Shown here one piece after another: positions 51,011-60,771 of a DNA stretch of 64,000 bases. Position 1 is the first letter of the stretch. Each line of letters starts with the position of its first letter. Source of the DNA: Streptomyces sclerotialus (lineage in GTDB: Bacteria > Actinomycetota > Actinomycetes > Streptomycetales > Streptomycetaceae); the NCBI RefSeq assembly GCF_040907265.1, contig NZ_JBFOHP010000002.1:1488001-1552000 (forward strand), given 5' to 3'. Made by a program: the position numbers and the translations under genes. Below the pieces are notes generated by a model. It had not been told where the DNA came from, searched no databases, and worked only from the letters and a program-made list of their open reading frames with translations.

Positions 51011-52690
51011 TCACCCCATCCGTTCCAGCGCCCCGCCGTGGTAGCGGACCGCTGGGTTCCAGAGGAGGAAGGAGTGGATGCCGTTGTCCGCCGCGGCGCG
51101 GATCTGGGCGGCCACTTCGGCGTCGCCGTAGGAGACGCCCAGGGAGAAGTCCTGGAGCCAGGGGACGATCCGGGCGTCGGTGTGACGGGTCTTCTTCACG
51201 AAGTCGGCGAGGGACTTCTTGGTGATGGGGTACGGGTGGGAGTTGGGGTCGGAGACGCCGTACTCGCCGGCGGCCCAGTGCGAGGGGTAGACCATCGGCG
51301 CGATGTAGTCGCATTCCTTCGCGAGCTTGCCGATGTCCTGGGCGATCTCCTTCGGGCGGGTGACCGCGACGCCGAAGACCGAGACGCCGAGGAAGGCGCC
51401 GTGCTCGCGGGCGACCGTACGGGTCCGCGCGACCAGGTCCGTTATCGAGTCCTCGGGCGAGGTCCCGCCGAGGCCGGGGAAGGACATGCCGCTGAGCTTG
51501 CCGTCGGGGCGGCGGATGTAGTCGTAGAGGATGTCGTCGAAGCCGAGCTCCGCGGCTTCGGCGGCGAGGTCGAGGTGGTACCGGCGGACGTCCTCGTTCG
51601 CGAAGTTGGTGAAGGACAGGGCGCCGTACTTGGAGCCGGCGCCGTACGGGCCGCCGTCGGGGGTGCGGACGACGCGGTCGCGGTGGCCGTCCTTCCAGGA
51701 GGCCGAGGCCAGGACCGGGTCGCGGAAGGCAACGATGCGGCCGACGACCGCGCCGCCCGCCGCGTGGATCTCCTTGACGGCCTGCTTCGCGTCGTAGTAG
51801 CCCTTGGCCGCGCCGATCCGCCGGGCGAGCGGCACCTTCGAGTCGTAGCTGATCTCGCCCAGCTCGTCCTTGATGTCGAGCTGGACGGCGTTGAGCTTGC
51901 CCTCCTTCAGCAGCTTCAGCACCGGCTTGCGGAGCTGGTCGGAGGCCCAGGCCTGGCCGCTGACGTGCACCGCGCGCAGGGTCGGCCGCCGCACGGTGAC
52001 CACCGCGTCCTCCCGTGTGGTGTTCCCGGCCTCGTCGGTGGCGACGGCGGTGGCCTTCGCCGGCGGCCGCGGGAGGGTCACGGCGAACGTGCCGTCCTTC
52101 GCGACGCGGGCCTTCCTGCCCGCGACGGTCACTCCGGTGGCGTCCTGGGCGCGGCCCTCGACCGTGACCGGGCCGCGCAGGCTGCGGCCCTCGGTGTCGG
52201 CGACCGCGAGCTTCGGCGGTGTGGTGTCGACGGTCAGCTCACGGGTGAGTTCGGCGCCGCCGAGCATGGAACCCTCGGTGGCCACCTTCAGCTCGTGCGT
52301 GCCGTCCCGCAGGCCGTCCAGACCCACCGTCAGATGGCGCCCCGCCGTCTGCACGGGCACTCGCTCGCCGTCCACGGTGACTTCGGCGCCGTCCAGCGCC
52401 TCCCCTTCGGGTGCGGTCACCTCCAGCCCGCCCTTGTCGAGGTCGGCGGCGTTCACCACGCCGCCGTCGGAGGCTCCGGCCAGCCGGAAGCCGGCGCCGC
52501 TCTGCTGCCGTACGAGGAGGACGCCGCCGACGGCCAGGGCCATGGCCAGGACACCGGCCAGAAGAATGACGAGCGGTCTGCGCGGGGAACGGCTACGGGA
52601 GGACTCGGCGGAAACAGGGGAAGCGGAGGAATCGGACGCGGGTGTTGCGTCCGAGGTGTAGCGGAAAAGCTTCTTCCAGTCGATCCGCAT
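51011..52690 (-). CDS. Membrane-anchored putative glycoside hydrolase (DUF4015-like TIM barrel)
   Basis: A 559-residue protein. A polar Ser/Arg-rich N-terminus is followed by one membrane helix (about residues 39-60), two immunoglobulin-like beta modules (about 85-165 and 165-230, for example DGLRDGTHELKVATEG and TAVATDEAGNTTRED), and a C-terminal TIM-barrel hydrolase-like domain (about 245-559) with QLDIKDELGEI, GRIVAFRDPVLA, DDILYDYIRRPDG and YIAPMVYPSHW. The acidic DIKDE and DYIRRPD segments are likely catalytic. The substrate, probably an extracellular glycan, is unknown. The start lies only 24 bp from a divergent deacetylase gene. Confidence 0.85.
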   Translation of the reverse strand: MRIDWKKLFRYTSDATPASDSSASPVSAESSRSRSPRRPLVILLAGVLAMALAVGGVLLVRQQSGAGFRLAGASDGGVVNAADLDKGGLEVTAPEGEALDGAEVTVDGERVPVQTAGRHLTVGLDGLRDGTHELKVATEGSMLGGAELTRELTVDTTPPKLAVADTEGRSLRGPVTVEGRAQDATGVTVAGRKARVAKDGTFAVTLPRPPAKATAVATDEAGNTTREDAVVTVRRPTLRAVHVSGQAWASDQLRKPVLKLLKEGKLNAVQLDIKDELGEISYDSKVPLARRIGAAKGYYDAKQAVKEIHAAGGAVVGRIVAFRDPVLASASWKDGHRDRVVRTPDGGPYGAGSKYGALSFTNFANEDVRRYHLDLAAEAAELGFDDILYDYIRRPDGKLSGMSFPGLGGTSPEDSITDLVARTRTVAREHGAFLGVSVFGVAVTRPKEIAQDIGKLAKECDYIAPMVYPSHWAAGEYGVSDPNSHPYPITKKSLADFVKKTRHTDARIVPWLQDFSLGVSYGDAEVAAQIRAAADNGIHSFLLWNPAVRYHGGALERMG

Positions 52691-52714
52691 GACCACGCCC
52701 TTCCAGGAGGTCTC

Positions 52715-53800
52715 GTGCATCTCCGTCGCCGTCGTCCCGTCCCCCTCCGCCGTCCCGGCCTCGTCGTCCTGTCCCTGCTGACGCTGGTCGCGACGGCCGT
52801 CTCCTGCGCCGAGTCCCGCGGCGGTGCGCCACCGCCGGAACCCTCGGCTCCGAAAACCACCGGTGGTCGGCAGGATTCCCCCTCGGCCCTGCCGGAACAC
52901 CCCGCGCGGCCGAAGTCCCCCGCCTCGGTGCACGCCGACGAGCTCGGTTCCGTACCGGTCCTGATGTACCACCAGGTCGTCAAGGACCCGCGCGGCCCCT
53001 ACGACCGCGAGCCGGCGGAGTTCCGCGCCGAGCTGGAGCGGCTGGCGAGGGAGGGCTACGTGCCGGTGACCGCGGCGGCGTACAGCACCGGGAAGATCGA
53101 CATACCGGCCGGGCGGCACCCGGTCGTCCTCACCTTCGACGACTCCACCGACGGCCAGTTCGCGCTCGGCAAGGACGGCCGCCCGGACCCGGACTGCGCG
53201 ATCGGCATCCTGCTCGACGTGGCCCGGAAGCACCCCGGCTTCGCACCGGCCGCCACGCTCTTCGTGAACGGCGACGCGTTCCCCGCCACGGGTACGAAGA
53301 AGGCGCTGCGCTGGCTGCACGCGCACGGCTTCGAGATCGGCAACCACACCCTGGACCACGCCAACCTGCGCGACGTGCCGGCCGGACGGGCGCAGCACCA
53401 GATAGCCGCCGGCCAGCAGCTCATCACCAAGAGCGCGCCGGGTGCGAAGGTGTCCTCGATGGCCCTGCCGTTCGGCGTCCAGCCGAACCCCGCCGAGCTG
53501 GACATCAAGGGTGCGGCGGACGGGGTGCGGTACGCGTACGACGGCGCCTACCTCGTGGGCGCGGGGCCGGCCCCCTCGCCGTACGCCGCCGCCTTCGACC
53601 CGGTCGGCATACCCCGCATCCGGTCGGCGGGCCCGCACGACAAGGACGCCCAATTCGGGTCCGCGCACTGGCTGGACGAGCTGCGCAGCGGTGCGGTGAA
53701 GCGGTACACCTCGGACGGCGACCCGGACCGCGTCTCGTACCCGGAGTCGGCCTCGGCCCGGCCGGCGAAGGAGTTCCGGGAGCGGGCCCGGCCGTACTGA
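52715..53800 (+). CDS. Polysaccharide deacetylase-like lipoprotein
   Basis: A 361-residue lipoprotein. A signal peptide ends at AVSC with Cys31, and after a Pro/Ser-rich linker comes a NodB-type domain with VPVLMYHQVV, the acidic VLTFDDSTDG and the metal-binding HxxxH-like segment NHTLDHANL. Such enzymes remove N-acetyl groups from extracellular glycans. GTG at 52715 follows AGGAGG. It is divergent from the glycoside hydrolase with only 24 bp between start codons, suggesting joint work on the same wall or matrix polymer. Confidence 0.9.
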   Translation: MHLRRRRPVPLRRPGLVVLSLLTLVATAVSCAESRGGAPPPEPSAPKTTGGRQDSPSALPEHPARPKSPASVHADELGSVPVLMYHQVVKDPRGPYDREPAEFRAELERLAREGYVPVTAAAYSTGKIDIPAGRHPVVLTFDDSTDGQFALGKDGRPDPDCAIGILLDVARKHPGFAPAATLFVNGDAFPATGTKKALRWLHAHGFEIGNHTLDHANLRDVPAGRAQHQIAAGQQLITKSAPGAKVSSMALPFGVQPNPAELDIKGAADGVRYAYDGAYLVGAGPAPSPYAAAFDPVGIPRIRSAGPHDKDAQFGSAHWLDELRSGAVKRYTSDGDPDRVSYPESASARPAKEFRERARPY

Positions 53801-53837
53801 TCCGCTCCTCCGGGAGCGCAGCGCACCGCACAGCACA

Positions 53838-53867
53838 CGGGGCGCGCACGAGTTCGTGCGCGCCCCG
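53838..53867. terminator. Bidirectional hairpin terminator
   Basis: A perfect 14-bp inverted repeat (arms beginning CGGGGCGCGC) separated by only two bases, lying between the convergent deacetylase (ends 53800) and STAS (ends 53878) genes. It can stop transcription from both sides. Confidence 0.8.
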
Positions 53868-53877
53868 GCTCAGGTCG

Positions 53878-54222
53878 TCATGCCTCGCTCGTGGACACCA
53901 GCGGGAACGGCTCCCGGCTCACCCGTTGCGCGTCGTCCAGCGCCCGCCGGGCCTGTGTGTTCCGCGGCGCGATGACGTGGAAGGCGGTGCCCAGCGCACG
54001 GGCCCGCCGGAAGACCCGGACGAGTGCGGGCACCCCGCAGCAGGCGCACACCGTGGAGCAGGCCGCGAGGTCCACCAGGAGGCTCGCGGCGCCCCTGTTG
54101 AGGAGGATGAGCATCTCCTCGCGGGCCTGGACGACGCGGGCGCAGTCGAACTCCGGCGGGCGGAGCACCACGGCACCGCCGCCCGACTGACTGCACCAAG
54201 GGGTCCGGGGAGGACTCGGCAT
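53878..54222 (-). CDS. STAS-domain protein (anti-anti-sigma-like)
   Basis: A 114-residue single STAS domain (FDCARVVQAREEMLILLNRG, then SLLVDLAACSTVCACCGVPALVRVFRRARA). In SpoIIAA-type regulators the phosphorylated Ser lies in the DLxxVxxxDSSG-type loop; here the loop reads LAACSTVCACCGVP with several Cys residues and no clear DSxG motif, so phosphoregulation is uncertain. The Cys-rich loop is unusual for this family. No anti-sigma factor kinase is adjacent, though a SigB/F-type sigma factor gene lies about 8 kb away. Confidence 0.8.
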   Translation of the reverse strand: MPSPPRTPWCSQSGGGAVVLRPPEFDCARVVQAREEMLILLNRGAASLLVDLAACSTVCACCGVPALVRVFRRARALGTAFHVIAPRNTQARRALDDAQRVSREPFPLVSTSEA

Positions 54223-54441
54223 CACTGCTCCTGAACGGCCGGGCCGGCGCGCCGCACCGGCAGGGAATTCATGTGCCCCGCGTGGTCCGCAGCATTGATG
54301 TGCCGTTCGGATATCCGGTCACTCGTGCTCGGGAATTCCACGGTAGGGCGGCGGGCCGATACCCCGCCACCGCAGGGCCCGCCGCCACCCGGCATTCGAT
54401 GCGTATGCGCCCCGTGGTTTTCTTCCCGGTACGCGGCCGGT

Positions 54442-55398
54442 TCAGTCCTGCAGCTGAGGCAATACCTTTGTGCGATAGAAGTCGAAGAAACCGCGCTGAT
54501 CCTGGCCTATCTGGTTCACGTAGACGGTGTCGAATCCGGCGTGCGCGTACTCGCTCAGCGCCGCGACATGTGCGTCCACATCGTCGCCGCAGGTCACTGC
54601 GGACTCCACCTGCTCACGGGTGACCAGGGTCGAGGCCTGCTCGAAATGGCGCGGGGTCGGCAGTACCTGACCCAGTTCGCCGGGCAGTTGCTCGTTGGCC
54701 CAGAGCCGGTGCGCGGTGCGGACGGCCTCGTCCTTGTCGGTCCCCCAGCAGACCTTGAGGCCGCCGTGTACCGGTTTGCCACCGCCGCCGCCGCGCCGGA
54801 ACCGCTCGATCGCCTCCGCGTCCGGCGCCATGGTGACGAATCCGTCACCGATCCGCGCGGCGAGTTCCGTGGCGGCCGGCCCGAAGCCGGAGACATCGAT
54901 GCGCACCGGTTCCTCGGGAACGGTGTAGAGCCGTGCGTTCTGTACGGTGTAGTGCTTTCCGTGGTGACTGACTTCCTTGCCCTCGAAGAGGGAGCGCATC
55001 ACCTGGATCGCTTCCTCCAGCATTTCCAGCCGGACCGAGGCCTGCGGCCATTCACCGCCCACGACCTGTTCGTTGAGCGCTTCGCCGCTGCCCACGCCGA
55101 GCCGGAAACGGCCGTTCAGCAGCACCGCGCTGGTAGCCGCCGCCTGTGCCGTGATCACCGGATGCAGGCGCTTGGTCGGGCAGGTCACAGCGGTCTCCAC
55201 CGGCAATGACGTGGCCTCGGCGAGCGCACCGATCACCGACCAGACGAAAGGCGCCTGCCCTTGTTCGTCATTCCACGGGTGGAAATGGTCGGAGATCCAC
55301 AGCGAGGTGAATCCGGCCTGCTCCGCCATGCGTGCCTGTTCCACCAGTGCGCGCGGGTCGTGCTCCTCGCAGGAGAGGAAATAGCCGTATTCCGTCAT
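54442..55398 (-). CDS. LLM-class F420-dependent oxidoreductase
   Basis: A 318-residue luciferase-like protein close to the F420-dependent glucose-6-phosphate dehydrogenase family: [53 protein letters not shown] and [13 protein letters not shown] are typical. Cofactor F420 is expected; the substrate is unclear. The start codon overlaps the stop of the upstream short-chain dehydrogenase (ATGA), so the two work as one unit. Confidence 0.9.
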   Translation of the reverse strand: MTEYGYFLSCEEHDPRALVEQARMAEQAGFTSLWISDHFHPWNDEQGQAPFVWSVIGALAEATSLPVETAVTCPTKRLHPVITAQAAATSAVLLNGRFRLGVGSGEALNEQVVGGEWPQASVRLEMLEEAIQVMRSLFEGKEVSHHGKHYTVQNARLYTVPEEPVRIDVSGFGPAATELAARIGDGFVTMAPDAEAIERFRRGGGGGKPVHGGLKVCWGTDKDEAVRTAHRLWANEQLPGELGQVLPTPRHFEQASTLVTREQVESAVTCGDDVDAHVAALSEYAHAGFDTVYVNQIGQDQRGFFDFYRTKVLPQLQD

Positions 55399-56414
55399 CG
55401 AAAGCTCCTCGTGTTCCTGGTCCGCCGCGCGATCCCGGCGGCGGCCAGCGCCCCGGCTGTGGCCGCGATCAGGGCGCGTGCGTGCTCGGTGGCCCACAGC
55501 TGGGCGGAGCGTCCGTGCGACGCGTCGTCGAAGGAGCCGTGGGCCCCGTGGTCCCGGCCGTCCGCGCTGTCGACCGGCTTCCAGAGGTTGTCCGGGTACC
55601 GCCCGGACTCCTGGTCCGTCTGCTGCGCGTCGTGTCCCGTACGCGCCAGATAGCGGTCCAGCAGCCCGGGGACGACCCGGTTGGCGAGCACCGTCGCCAG
55701 GGTCGAGCCGCCCACGCAGTACTGCCTGCGCCGGGGGTGCTCGGCGGCGTGCACGATGCCCCGCGCGGCGACCTCCGGCTGGTAGACGGGCGCCACCGGC
55801 CGCGGGCGGCGCGGCAGCCGGGAGAGGACCCAGGAGAACTGCGGGGTGTTGACGGCCGGCAGCTGGACGACGGTGATCCGTACGTTGCTCTTCTCGTGCA
55901 TCAGCTCGGTGCGCACGGAGGACGTGAATCCCAGGATGGCGTGCTTCGCCCCGCAGTAGGCGGACTGGAGCGGGATGGACCGCTCCCCCAGCGCGGAGCC
56001 GGCCTGCACGATCGTGCCCGCGTCGCGCGGCATCATCCGGGCCAGCGCGGTCCGCGTACCGTGCACGAAGCCCAGGTACGTCACCTCGGTGACCCGCTTG
56101 AACTCCTCCGGGCGCACCTCCGTGAAGGGTGCGAAGACCCCGGTGAAGGCACAGTTGACCCAGACGTCGATGGGCCCGAACGCCGCCTCGACGGCGTCGG
56201 CGGCGGCCTCGACCTGCACCGGGTCGGCGACGTCGGTGGGCAGTGCCAGGGCCCGGCCACCGGCCGCCTCGACCTCACCGGCGGCCGCGTCGAGCCCGGC
56301 CTCCCCGCGTGCCAGCAGCCCGATGCGTGCGCCCCGGCGGGCGAACTCGCGGACGACCGCGCGGCCGACGCCCGCGCTCGCTCCGGTGACGACGACGGTC
56401 TGGGCCTGGCTCAT
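55395..56414 (-). CDS. Short-chain dehydrogenase with extended C-terminus
   Basis: A 339-residue [13 protein letters not shown] binds NAD(P), NCAFTG replaces the usual NNAG, and the catalytic Ser ([11 protein letters not shown]) and YCGAKH follow. After about residue 250 the sequence leaves the SDR fold and forms a hydrophilic tail ([17 protein letters not shown]) ending in a hydrophobic Ala-rich helix, perhaps a membrane or partner-binding element. It is coupled to the F420-type gene downstream. Confidence 0.88.
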   Translation of the reverse strand: MSQAQTVVVTGASAGVGRAVVREFARRGARIGLLARGEAGLDAAAGEVEAAGGRALALPTDVADPVQVEAAADAVEAAFGPIDVWVNCAFTGVFAPFTEVRPEEFKRVTEVTYLGFVHGTRTALARMMPRDAGTIVQAGSALGERSIPLQSAYCGAKHAILGFTSSVRTELMHEKSNVRITVVQLPAVNTPQFSWVLSRLPRRPRPVAPVYQPEVAARGIVHAAEHPRRRQYCVGGSTLATVLANRVVPGLLDRYLARTGHDAQQTDQESGRYPDNLWKPVDSADGRDHGAHGSFDDASHGRSAQLWATEHARALIAATAGALAAAGIARRTRNTRSFR

Positions 56415-56450
56415 CGGCGGACTCCTTGCGCGGAGGCCGGGGAACCGGCG

Positions 56451-56735
56451 TCAGCCGGCCGGCCCGGACTCCTCGGGGGTGTGCGGGGGCGGAAGCGGGT
56501 CGGGCGCGGGTCCGGGCTCCGGGCCCGGCGTCGGCGGTGCCGGGTTCGGCGGCACCGGGTCCGGGTCGGGAGTGGGCGTCGGGGCCGGCGGCACCGGATC
56601 GGGACCGGGGGCCGGCACCGGTCCGGGCGCGGGGCCGGGTTCCGGTCCGGGCGACCCCGGGCCGGGTCCCGGTGTCGGCGGTACCGGATCGGGACGGGTG
56701 GGGCCGGGGCGTCCCGGCGGCTGCGGCGTGGTCAC
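56451..56735 (-). CDS. Proline-rich low-complexity small protein, 94 aa
   Basis: A GTG start at 56735 with GGAGG just upstream; the frame is uninterrupted. The protein is dominated by proline with Gly, Asp, Ala and Glu in short PGP, PGPGPG and DPVPP repeats, and contains no Cys, aromatic residues (except none seen) or membrane segment. It lies 36 bp upstream of the SDR gene on the same strand. Likely an extended, intrinsically disordered protein, or a spurious frame in repetitive DNA; the ribosome site favours a real gene. Confidence 0.45.
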   Translation of the reverse strand: MTTPQPPGRPGPTRPDPVPPTPGPGPGSPGPEPGPAPGPVPAPGPDPVPPAPTPTPDPDPVPPNPAPPTPGPEPGPAPDPLPPPHTPEESGPAG

Positions 56736-56874
56736 GGGTCCTCCAGCGAGGGTGTGCGGCTGCGGCCGGCGCCAGGGCGGGGGCGGGGGCAGTACGCCTG
56801 CCCGCCGACCCGCCGGCGCCCCACGGGTGCCCGCCGGGTCCCGCCCCTAACACCCGGCCGCCGAACCGGTCCGG

Positions 56875-58011
56875 TCAGTGGGTCACCGGCGTGGACCAGC
56901 GCAGCAGCGCGCCGAGCCCGCCGGGCGGCACCTCGTCGGTGTGGTGCAGCACCACGGCCTGCGCCCCGTTGGCCACGGCGGACCGCAGCAGGGCGTCGTC
57001 GGCGCGGGCCCGCTCCGGATGCACCTCGCCCAGGTACTGCATCTCCGTGCCGCGTACGGCCAGCTGGTCGGGGTCGGGGCCGACCCAGACCTCGCGGCCG
57101 GCGTCCCCGCCGTCGGGGCTGATGAGCAGCGTGTCGATGCGGTGCTCGCGGGCGGCCTCGACCAGGTTGGGCACGCCGGCGGTGACGTCGGCCTCGCCGT
57201 CGCTGCGGCCGGCCCCGGCCTGGAAGCGCTGGATGACGTCGGTCGTGTGATCCAGTTCGAGCCCGGCGCGTACGTGGGCGATGTCGCGCTCCAGCCGGGT
57301 GCTGTCGGCACCTGCGGCCCGGCCGCCGTGCTCGCTCTCGTACGCCACGGCGCGCAGCTGCTCGGGCAGCCGGTCGCGCACGGAGCGGCGCTCGCGGGCG
57401 TCCCCGGCCAGCAGGATCAGGTCAGCGCCGGAGTGCGCGAAGGCCTGGGCCGCGGCATCGGCGATCTCGGCGGCGTTCTGCTCCCAGGTGTTCTCGACCC
57501 TGAGCTGGAAGTGGCGCTCGGACCAGTCGCCGGTGGCGGTCCGGTGCACCGGGTAGTCGTCACCGCTGACCTTGCCGGCGCTGTCCCGCGCCGTGTCGCT
57601 GCGCAGCTCGAAGTCGGCTCCGGTGCGGTCCACGTACACCACCAGGCAGACGGGGTTCTCGCCCAGCGCGTCCAGCAGGGGGGCGAGCCGCGGCACCGGG
57701 GACCAGGTCACGCCGCGGTCGGTGGGCGGCCCGGCGAGCGGGGTGTCCAGGACGACCTCGCCGCCGGTGGCGAACACGGCGCGGCCCGAGTGGGACAGCG
57801 ACTGTCCGGGGCGGCGCAGCGTGGTCAGGCAGTCGTGCACGGCGCGGCAGGTGGCCTCGTCGGCGCCGAGGGCCGACAGCTGTTCGGCCGCGTTGCGCGC
57901 CGACAGCTCCTGCTGTTTGGCCGCGTCCTCCGTGTCATGGCTGACATCGGCGTAGACGGACGCCCAAGGGCCAGGTCGTTCGATGAGCGGTTGCAGGAGC
58001 GAGAGTCGCAT
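56875..58011 (-). CDS. Vms1/baeRF-like (eRF1-family) protein
   Basis: A 378-residue protein resembling the bacterial/archaeal release-factor-like (baeRF2, Vms1/Ankzf1) family. It has the N-terminal SVYADVSHDTEDA segment, a central domain with VCLVVYVDRTGADFEL, and the C-terminal HSGADLILLAGDARERRSVRDRLPEQLR and EAAREHRIDTLLIS eRF1-like segments. Family members act on peptidyl-tRNA; a role in stalled-ribosome rescue is possible. ATG at 58011 gives the typical N-terminus. It is divergent from the catalase gene. Confidence 0.8.
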   Translation of the reverse strand: MRLSLLQPLIERPGPWASVYADVSHDTEDAAKQQELSARNAAEQLSALGADEATCRAVHDCLTTLRRPGQSLSHSGRAVFATGGEVVLDTPLAGPPTDRGVTWSPVPRLAPLLDALGENPVCLVVYVDRTGADFELRSDTARDSAGKVSGDDYPVHRTATGDWSERHFQLRVENTWEQNAAEIADAAAQAFAHSGADLILLAGDARERRSVRDRLPEQLRAVAYESEHGGRAAGADSTRLERDIAHVRAGLELDHTTDVIQRFQAGAGRSDGEADVTAGVPNLVEAAREHRIDTLLISPDGGDAGREVWVGPDPDQLAVRGTEMQYLGEVHPERARADDALLRSAVANGAQAVVLHHTDEVPPGGLGALLRWSTPVTH

Positions 58012-58363
58012 GGCGCTTCCTCCTCGGAATGGGGCGTTCACCAGGTACGGGGCCACGAAGGAGGACTTCGCGGGCCGGGGGATGCCGCTCTCCAGGGGCG
58101 TCGTCGCTGCGGTGGGTACATCACTCTTCGGGGTGCCCTGATTGCCACTATTCATGCAGTTCGTCTCCGCTGCACCTCGCCGGTCCGACGGGCACCTCGG
58201 AGCGCGCCACAGGCCCGGTACCCCACGGTTCGCGGCGCTCCCCCTTCTGGTCCAGTGAGGTTTCTCCGCCTCGGATAACGGTTACCTGGCGAGCCGAGAC
58301 ACATGACCGGACGCCCTCGTCGGCGACTCCAGCACGGCGTGGAGCGGGAAGGAGCCTTCGGAG
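58012..58363. promoter_or_regulatory. Divergent promoter region of the baeRF-like and catalase genes
   Basis: A 352-bp gap. On the plus strand a GTTT at 58260-58263 is followed after 16 bases by GGTTAC (58280-58285), one mismatch from the SigB-type pattern GNNT-N14-16-GGGTAY, about 80 bp upstream of the catalase start. No gene is supported here. Confidence 0.45.
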
Positions 58364-60460
58364 ATGGCGGACAGGAAACAGGAGCAACGGGAGCGGTTCT
58401 ACGCGCACGACCTCAGTGACGGCCCACTGACCACCGACCAGGGCGTGCCGGTCGACCACACCGACGACTCCCTCCAGGCGGGCGAGCGCGGTCCCACGCT
58501 GATGGAGGACTTCCACTTCCGCGAGAAGATCACCCGCTTCGACCATGAGCGGATCCCGGAGCGGGTGGTGCACGCGCGGGGCTCGGGTGCGTACGGCTAC
58601 TTCCAGCCGTACCGGTCGTGCGCGGAATTCACCAGCGCGGCGTTCCTCCAGGACCCTGAGGTCAGGACGCCGGTGTTCGTCCGCTTCTCCACCGTCCAGG
58701 GGCCGCGCGGCTCCGCCGACACGGTACGTGACGTCCGCGGGTTCGCCACCAAGTTCTTCACCTCCGAAGGCAATTACGACCTGGTCGGCAACAACTTCCC
58801 GGTCTTCTTCATCCAGGACGGCATCAAGTTCCCGGACTTCGTGCACGCGGTGAAGATGGAGCCGCACAACGAGATGCCCACCGGCGCGTCGGCCCACGAC
58901 ACGCTGTGGGACTTCGTCTCGCTGCAGCCCGAGACGCTGCACACGATCATGTGGCTGATGTCGGACCGCGCGATCCCGCGCAGCTACCGCATGATGCAGG
59001 GCTTCGGCGTGCACACCTTCCGCTTCGTGAACGCCCAGGGCAAGGGCACGTTCGTGAAGTTCCACTGGAAGCCGAAGCTGGGCGTGCACTCGCTGGTGTG
59101 GGACGAGGCGCAGGAGACGATGGGCCGCGACCCGGACTTCAACCGCCGCGACCTGTGGGACTGCATCGAGGCCGGTGACTACCCGGAGTACGAGCTGGGC
59201 GTGCAGCTGGTGCCGGAGGAGGACGAGCACAGCTTCGACTTCGACCTGCTCGACGCCACGAAGATCATTCCCGAGGAGCAGGTGCCGGTCCGGCCGATCG
59301 GGCGGATGGTCCTGAACCGCAACCCCGACAATTTCTTCGCCGAGACCGAGCAGGTCGCCTTCCACACGGCGAACGTGGTCCCCGGTATCGACTTCACCAA
59401 CGATCCGCTGCTCCAGGCCCGCAACTTCTCCTACCTGGACACCCAGCTGATCCGGCTCGGCGGCCCGAACTTCGCACAGATCCCGGTCAACCGGCCGGTC
59501 GCGCCGGTCCGCAACAACCAGCGCGACGGCTACCACCAGGGCGAGATCCACCGCGGCACCACCAGCTACACCAAGAACTCCCTGGGCGGCGGCTGCCCGG
59601 CGCTGGCCGGGGCCGACGAGTCCGCCTTCCGGCACCTGACCGAGCGGGTCGACGGCCGCAAGATCCGCCGGCGCAGCGACAGCTTCCAGGACCACTACAG
59701 CCAGGCCGCGATGTTCTGGCAGTCCATGGCCGAGTGGGAGAAGCAGCACATCATCGAGGCGTTCCGCTTCGAGCTGGGCAAGGTGAAGGCGAAGGAGGTC
59801 CGGGCCCGGACCGTCGAGCAGCTCTCCCGGGTCGACCACGCCCTCGCCGTCGCGGTCGCCGAGGGCGTCGGCGTGGCCCCGCCGGAGCGTCAGGAGACCC
59901 CGGACGTGACGCCGTCCCCCGCGCTCAGCTTCGAGAACAACCGCGGCGACGGCTCCATCGCGACCCGCCAGATCGCCGTGCTCGTCTCGGACGGCGTGGA
60001 CGCCGACCAGGTCGACACGATCCGCTCCGCGCTCTCGGCGCAGGGCGCGAACGTCGAGGTGCTCGCGCAGCACGACGGCGAGTTCACCGGCTCCGACGGG
60101 GTCACCCACCCCGTGGACCGCGCACTGCCCACCGTCGCCTCGGTCCTCTACGACGCGGTGGTACTCCCCGGTGACCCCTCCTCCGTACCCCGTACGGCGC
60201 AGGACCCGGCGGTGCTGAAGTTCGTCCGGGACTCCTACCGGCACGGCAAGGCCATCGCCGCGCTGGGCACCGGCATCGACGTACTGAAGATGCTGGAGCC
60301 GGCCCGGCTGCGGACCGCCGACGAGCACGAGCACACCGTGTCCGACGAGGGGGTCGTCACGCACCACCCGGTCGGCCCGGCCAGCGAGCAGTTCGCGCAG
60401 GCCTTCATCGAAGCGGTCGGCGCCCACCGGCACCGCAACCGGCCGCCGCTGCGGCGCTGA
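58364..60460 (+). CDS. katE: Large-subunit monofunctional heme catalase (KatE type)
   Basis: A 698-residue clade-2 catalase. The catalytic His is in [13 protein letters not shown], the conserved Asn in [10 protein letters not shown], and the heme-ligand Tyr in the [17 protein letters not shown] segment. After about residue 510 a C-terminal flavodoxin-like domain follows ([21 protein letters not shown] and [14 protein letters not shown]), typical of large KatE enzymes that resist heat and peroxide. It removes hydrogen peroxide in the cytoplasm. The upstream region may respond to a SigB-type sigma factor. Confidence 0.96.
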   Translation: MADRKQEQRERFYAHDLSDGPLTTDQGVPVDHTDDSLQAGERGPTLMEDFHFREKITRFDHERIPERVVHARGSGAYGYFQPYRSCAEFTSAAFLQDPEVRTPVFVRFSTVQGPRGSADTVRDVRGFATKFFTSEGNYDLVGNNFPVFFIQDGIKFPDFVHAVKMEPHNEMPTGASAHDTLWDFVSLQPETLHTIMWLMSDRAIPRSYRMMQGFGVHTFRFVNAQGKGTFVKFHWKPKLGVHSLVWDEAQETMGRDPDFNRRDLWDCIEAGDYPEYELGVQLVPEEDEHSFDFDLLDATKIIPEEQVPVRPIGRMVLNRNPDNFFAETEQVAFHTANVVPGIDFTNDPLLQARNFSYLDTQLIRLGGPNFAQIPVNRPVAPVRNNQRDGYHQGEIHRGTTSYTKNSLGGGCPALAGADESAFRHLTERVDGRKIRRRSDSFQDHYSQAAMFWQSMAEWEKQHIIEAFRFELGKVKAKEVRARTVEQLSRVDHALAVAVAEGVGVAPPERQETPDVTPSPALSFENNRGDGSIATRQIAVLVSDGVDADQVDTIRSALSAQGANVEVLAQHDGEFTGSDGVTHPVDRALPTVASVLYDAVVLPGDPSSVPRTAQDPAVLKFVRDSYRHGKAIAALGTGIDVLKMLEPARLRTADEHEHTVSDEGVVTHHPVGPASEQFAQAFIEAVGAHRHRNRPPLRR

Positions 60461-60466
60461 CCGCGG

Positions 60467-60522
60467 CACGGTGACGCGAAGGGCGGGCGGTCCGCGGACC
60501 GCCCGCCCTTCGCGTCACCGTG
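60467..60522. terminator. 56-bp perfect palindrome, convergent terminator
   Basis: Twenty-eight consecutive base pairs mirror around the central point between 60494 and 60495 with no mismatch and no loop of unpaired bases. It starts 6 bp after the catalase stop and ends 10 bp before the stop of the convergent CDGSH gene. As RNA it would form a very stable hairpin for either transcript. Confidence 0.9.
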
Positions 60523-60531
60523 GACCACCGG

Positions 60532-60771
60532 CTACCCGTCCCGCTTGCGCCGCCGGTGGCTGGTGTCGCACCACGGGTAACGGCGGCTGCGGCGGCACAT
60601 GCACAGGGCCACGCAGAACCGGTCGGAGGTCACCACGCTGCCGTCCGCCAGCCGCACCTCGACCGGGCCCTCCACGAGCACGGGGCCCTCCTTCTGGAGG
60701 GTGACGCGGCGGACGTCCCCGGCCGCTGCCGGGCCGGCCGCCGCCGCGGGCTCAGGCGCTTCGCTCGGCAC
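60532..60771 (-). CDS. CDGSH iron-sulfur domain protein
   Basis: A 79-residue protein. The cluster-binding pattern is CMCRRSRRYPWCDTSH, with three Cys (57, 59, 68) and His72. This is the CDGSH arrangement except that the Gly of CDGSH is replaced by Thr. Such small proteins carry a 2Fe-2S cluster for redox or cluster transfer. GTG at 60771 lies 20 bases inside the 3' end of the HemK-like methyltransferase gene, so translation is coupled; the diiron-type gene lies just upstream of that. Confidence 0.9.
   Translation of the reverse strand: MPSEAPEPAAAAGPAAAGDVRRVTLQKEGPVLVEGPVEVRLADGSVVTSDRFCVALCMCRRSRRYPWCDTSHRRRKRDG

Noticed and set aside
60467..60522. Reading the palindrome as an attachment site or replication element
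   Set aside because: It sits exactly between two convergent stop codons with no integrase or mobility gene near, so a terminator explains it.
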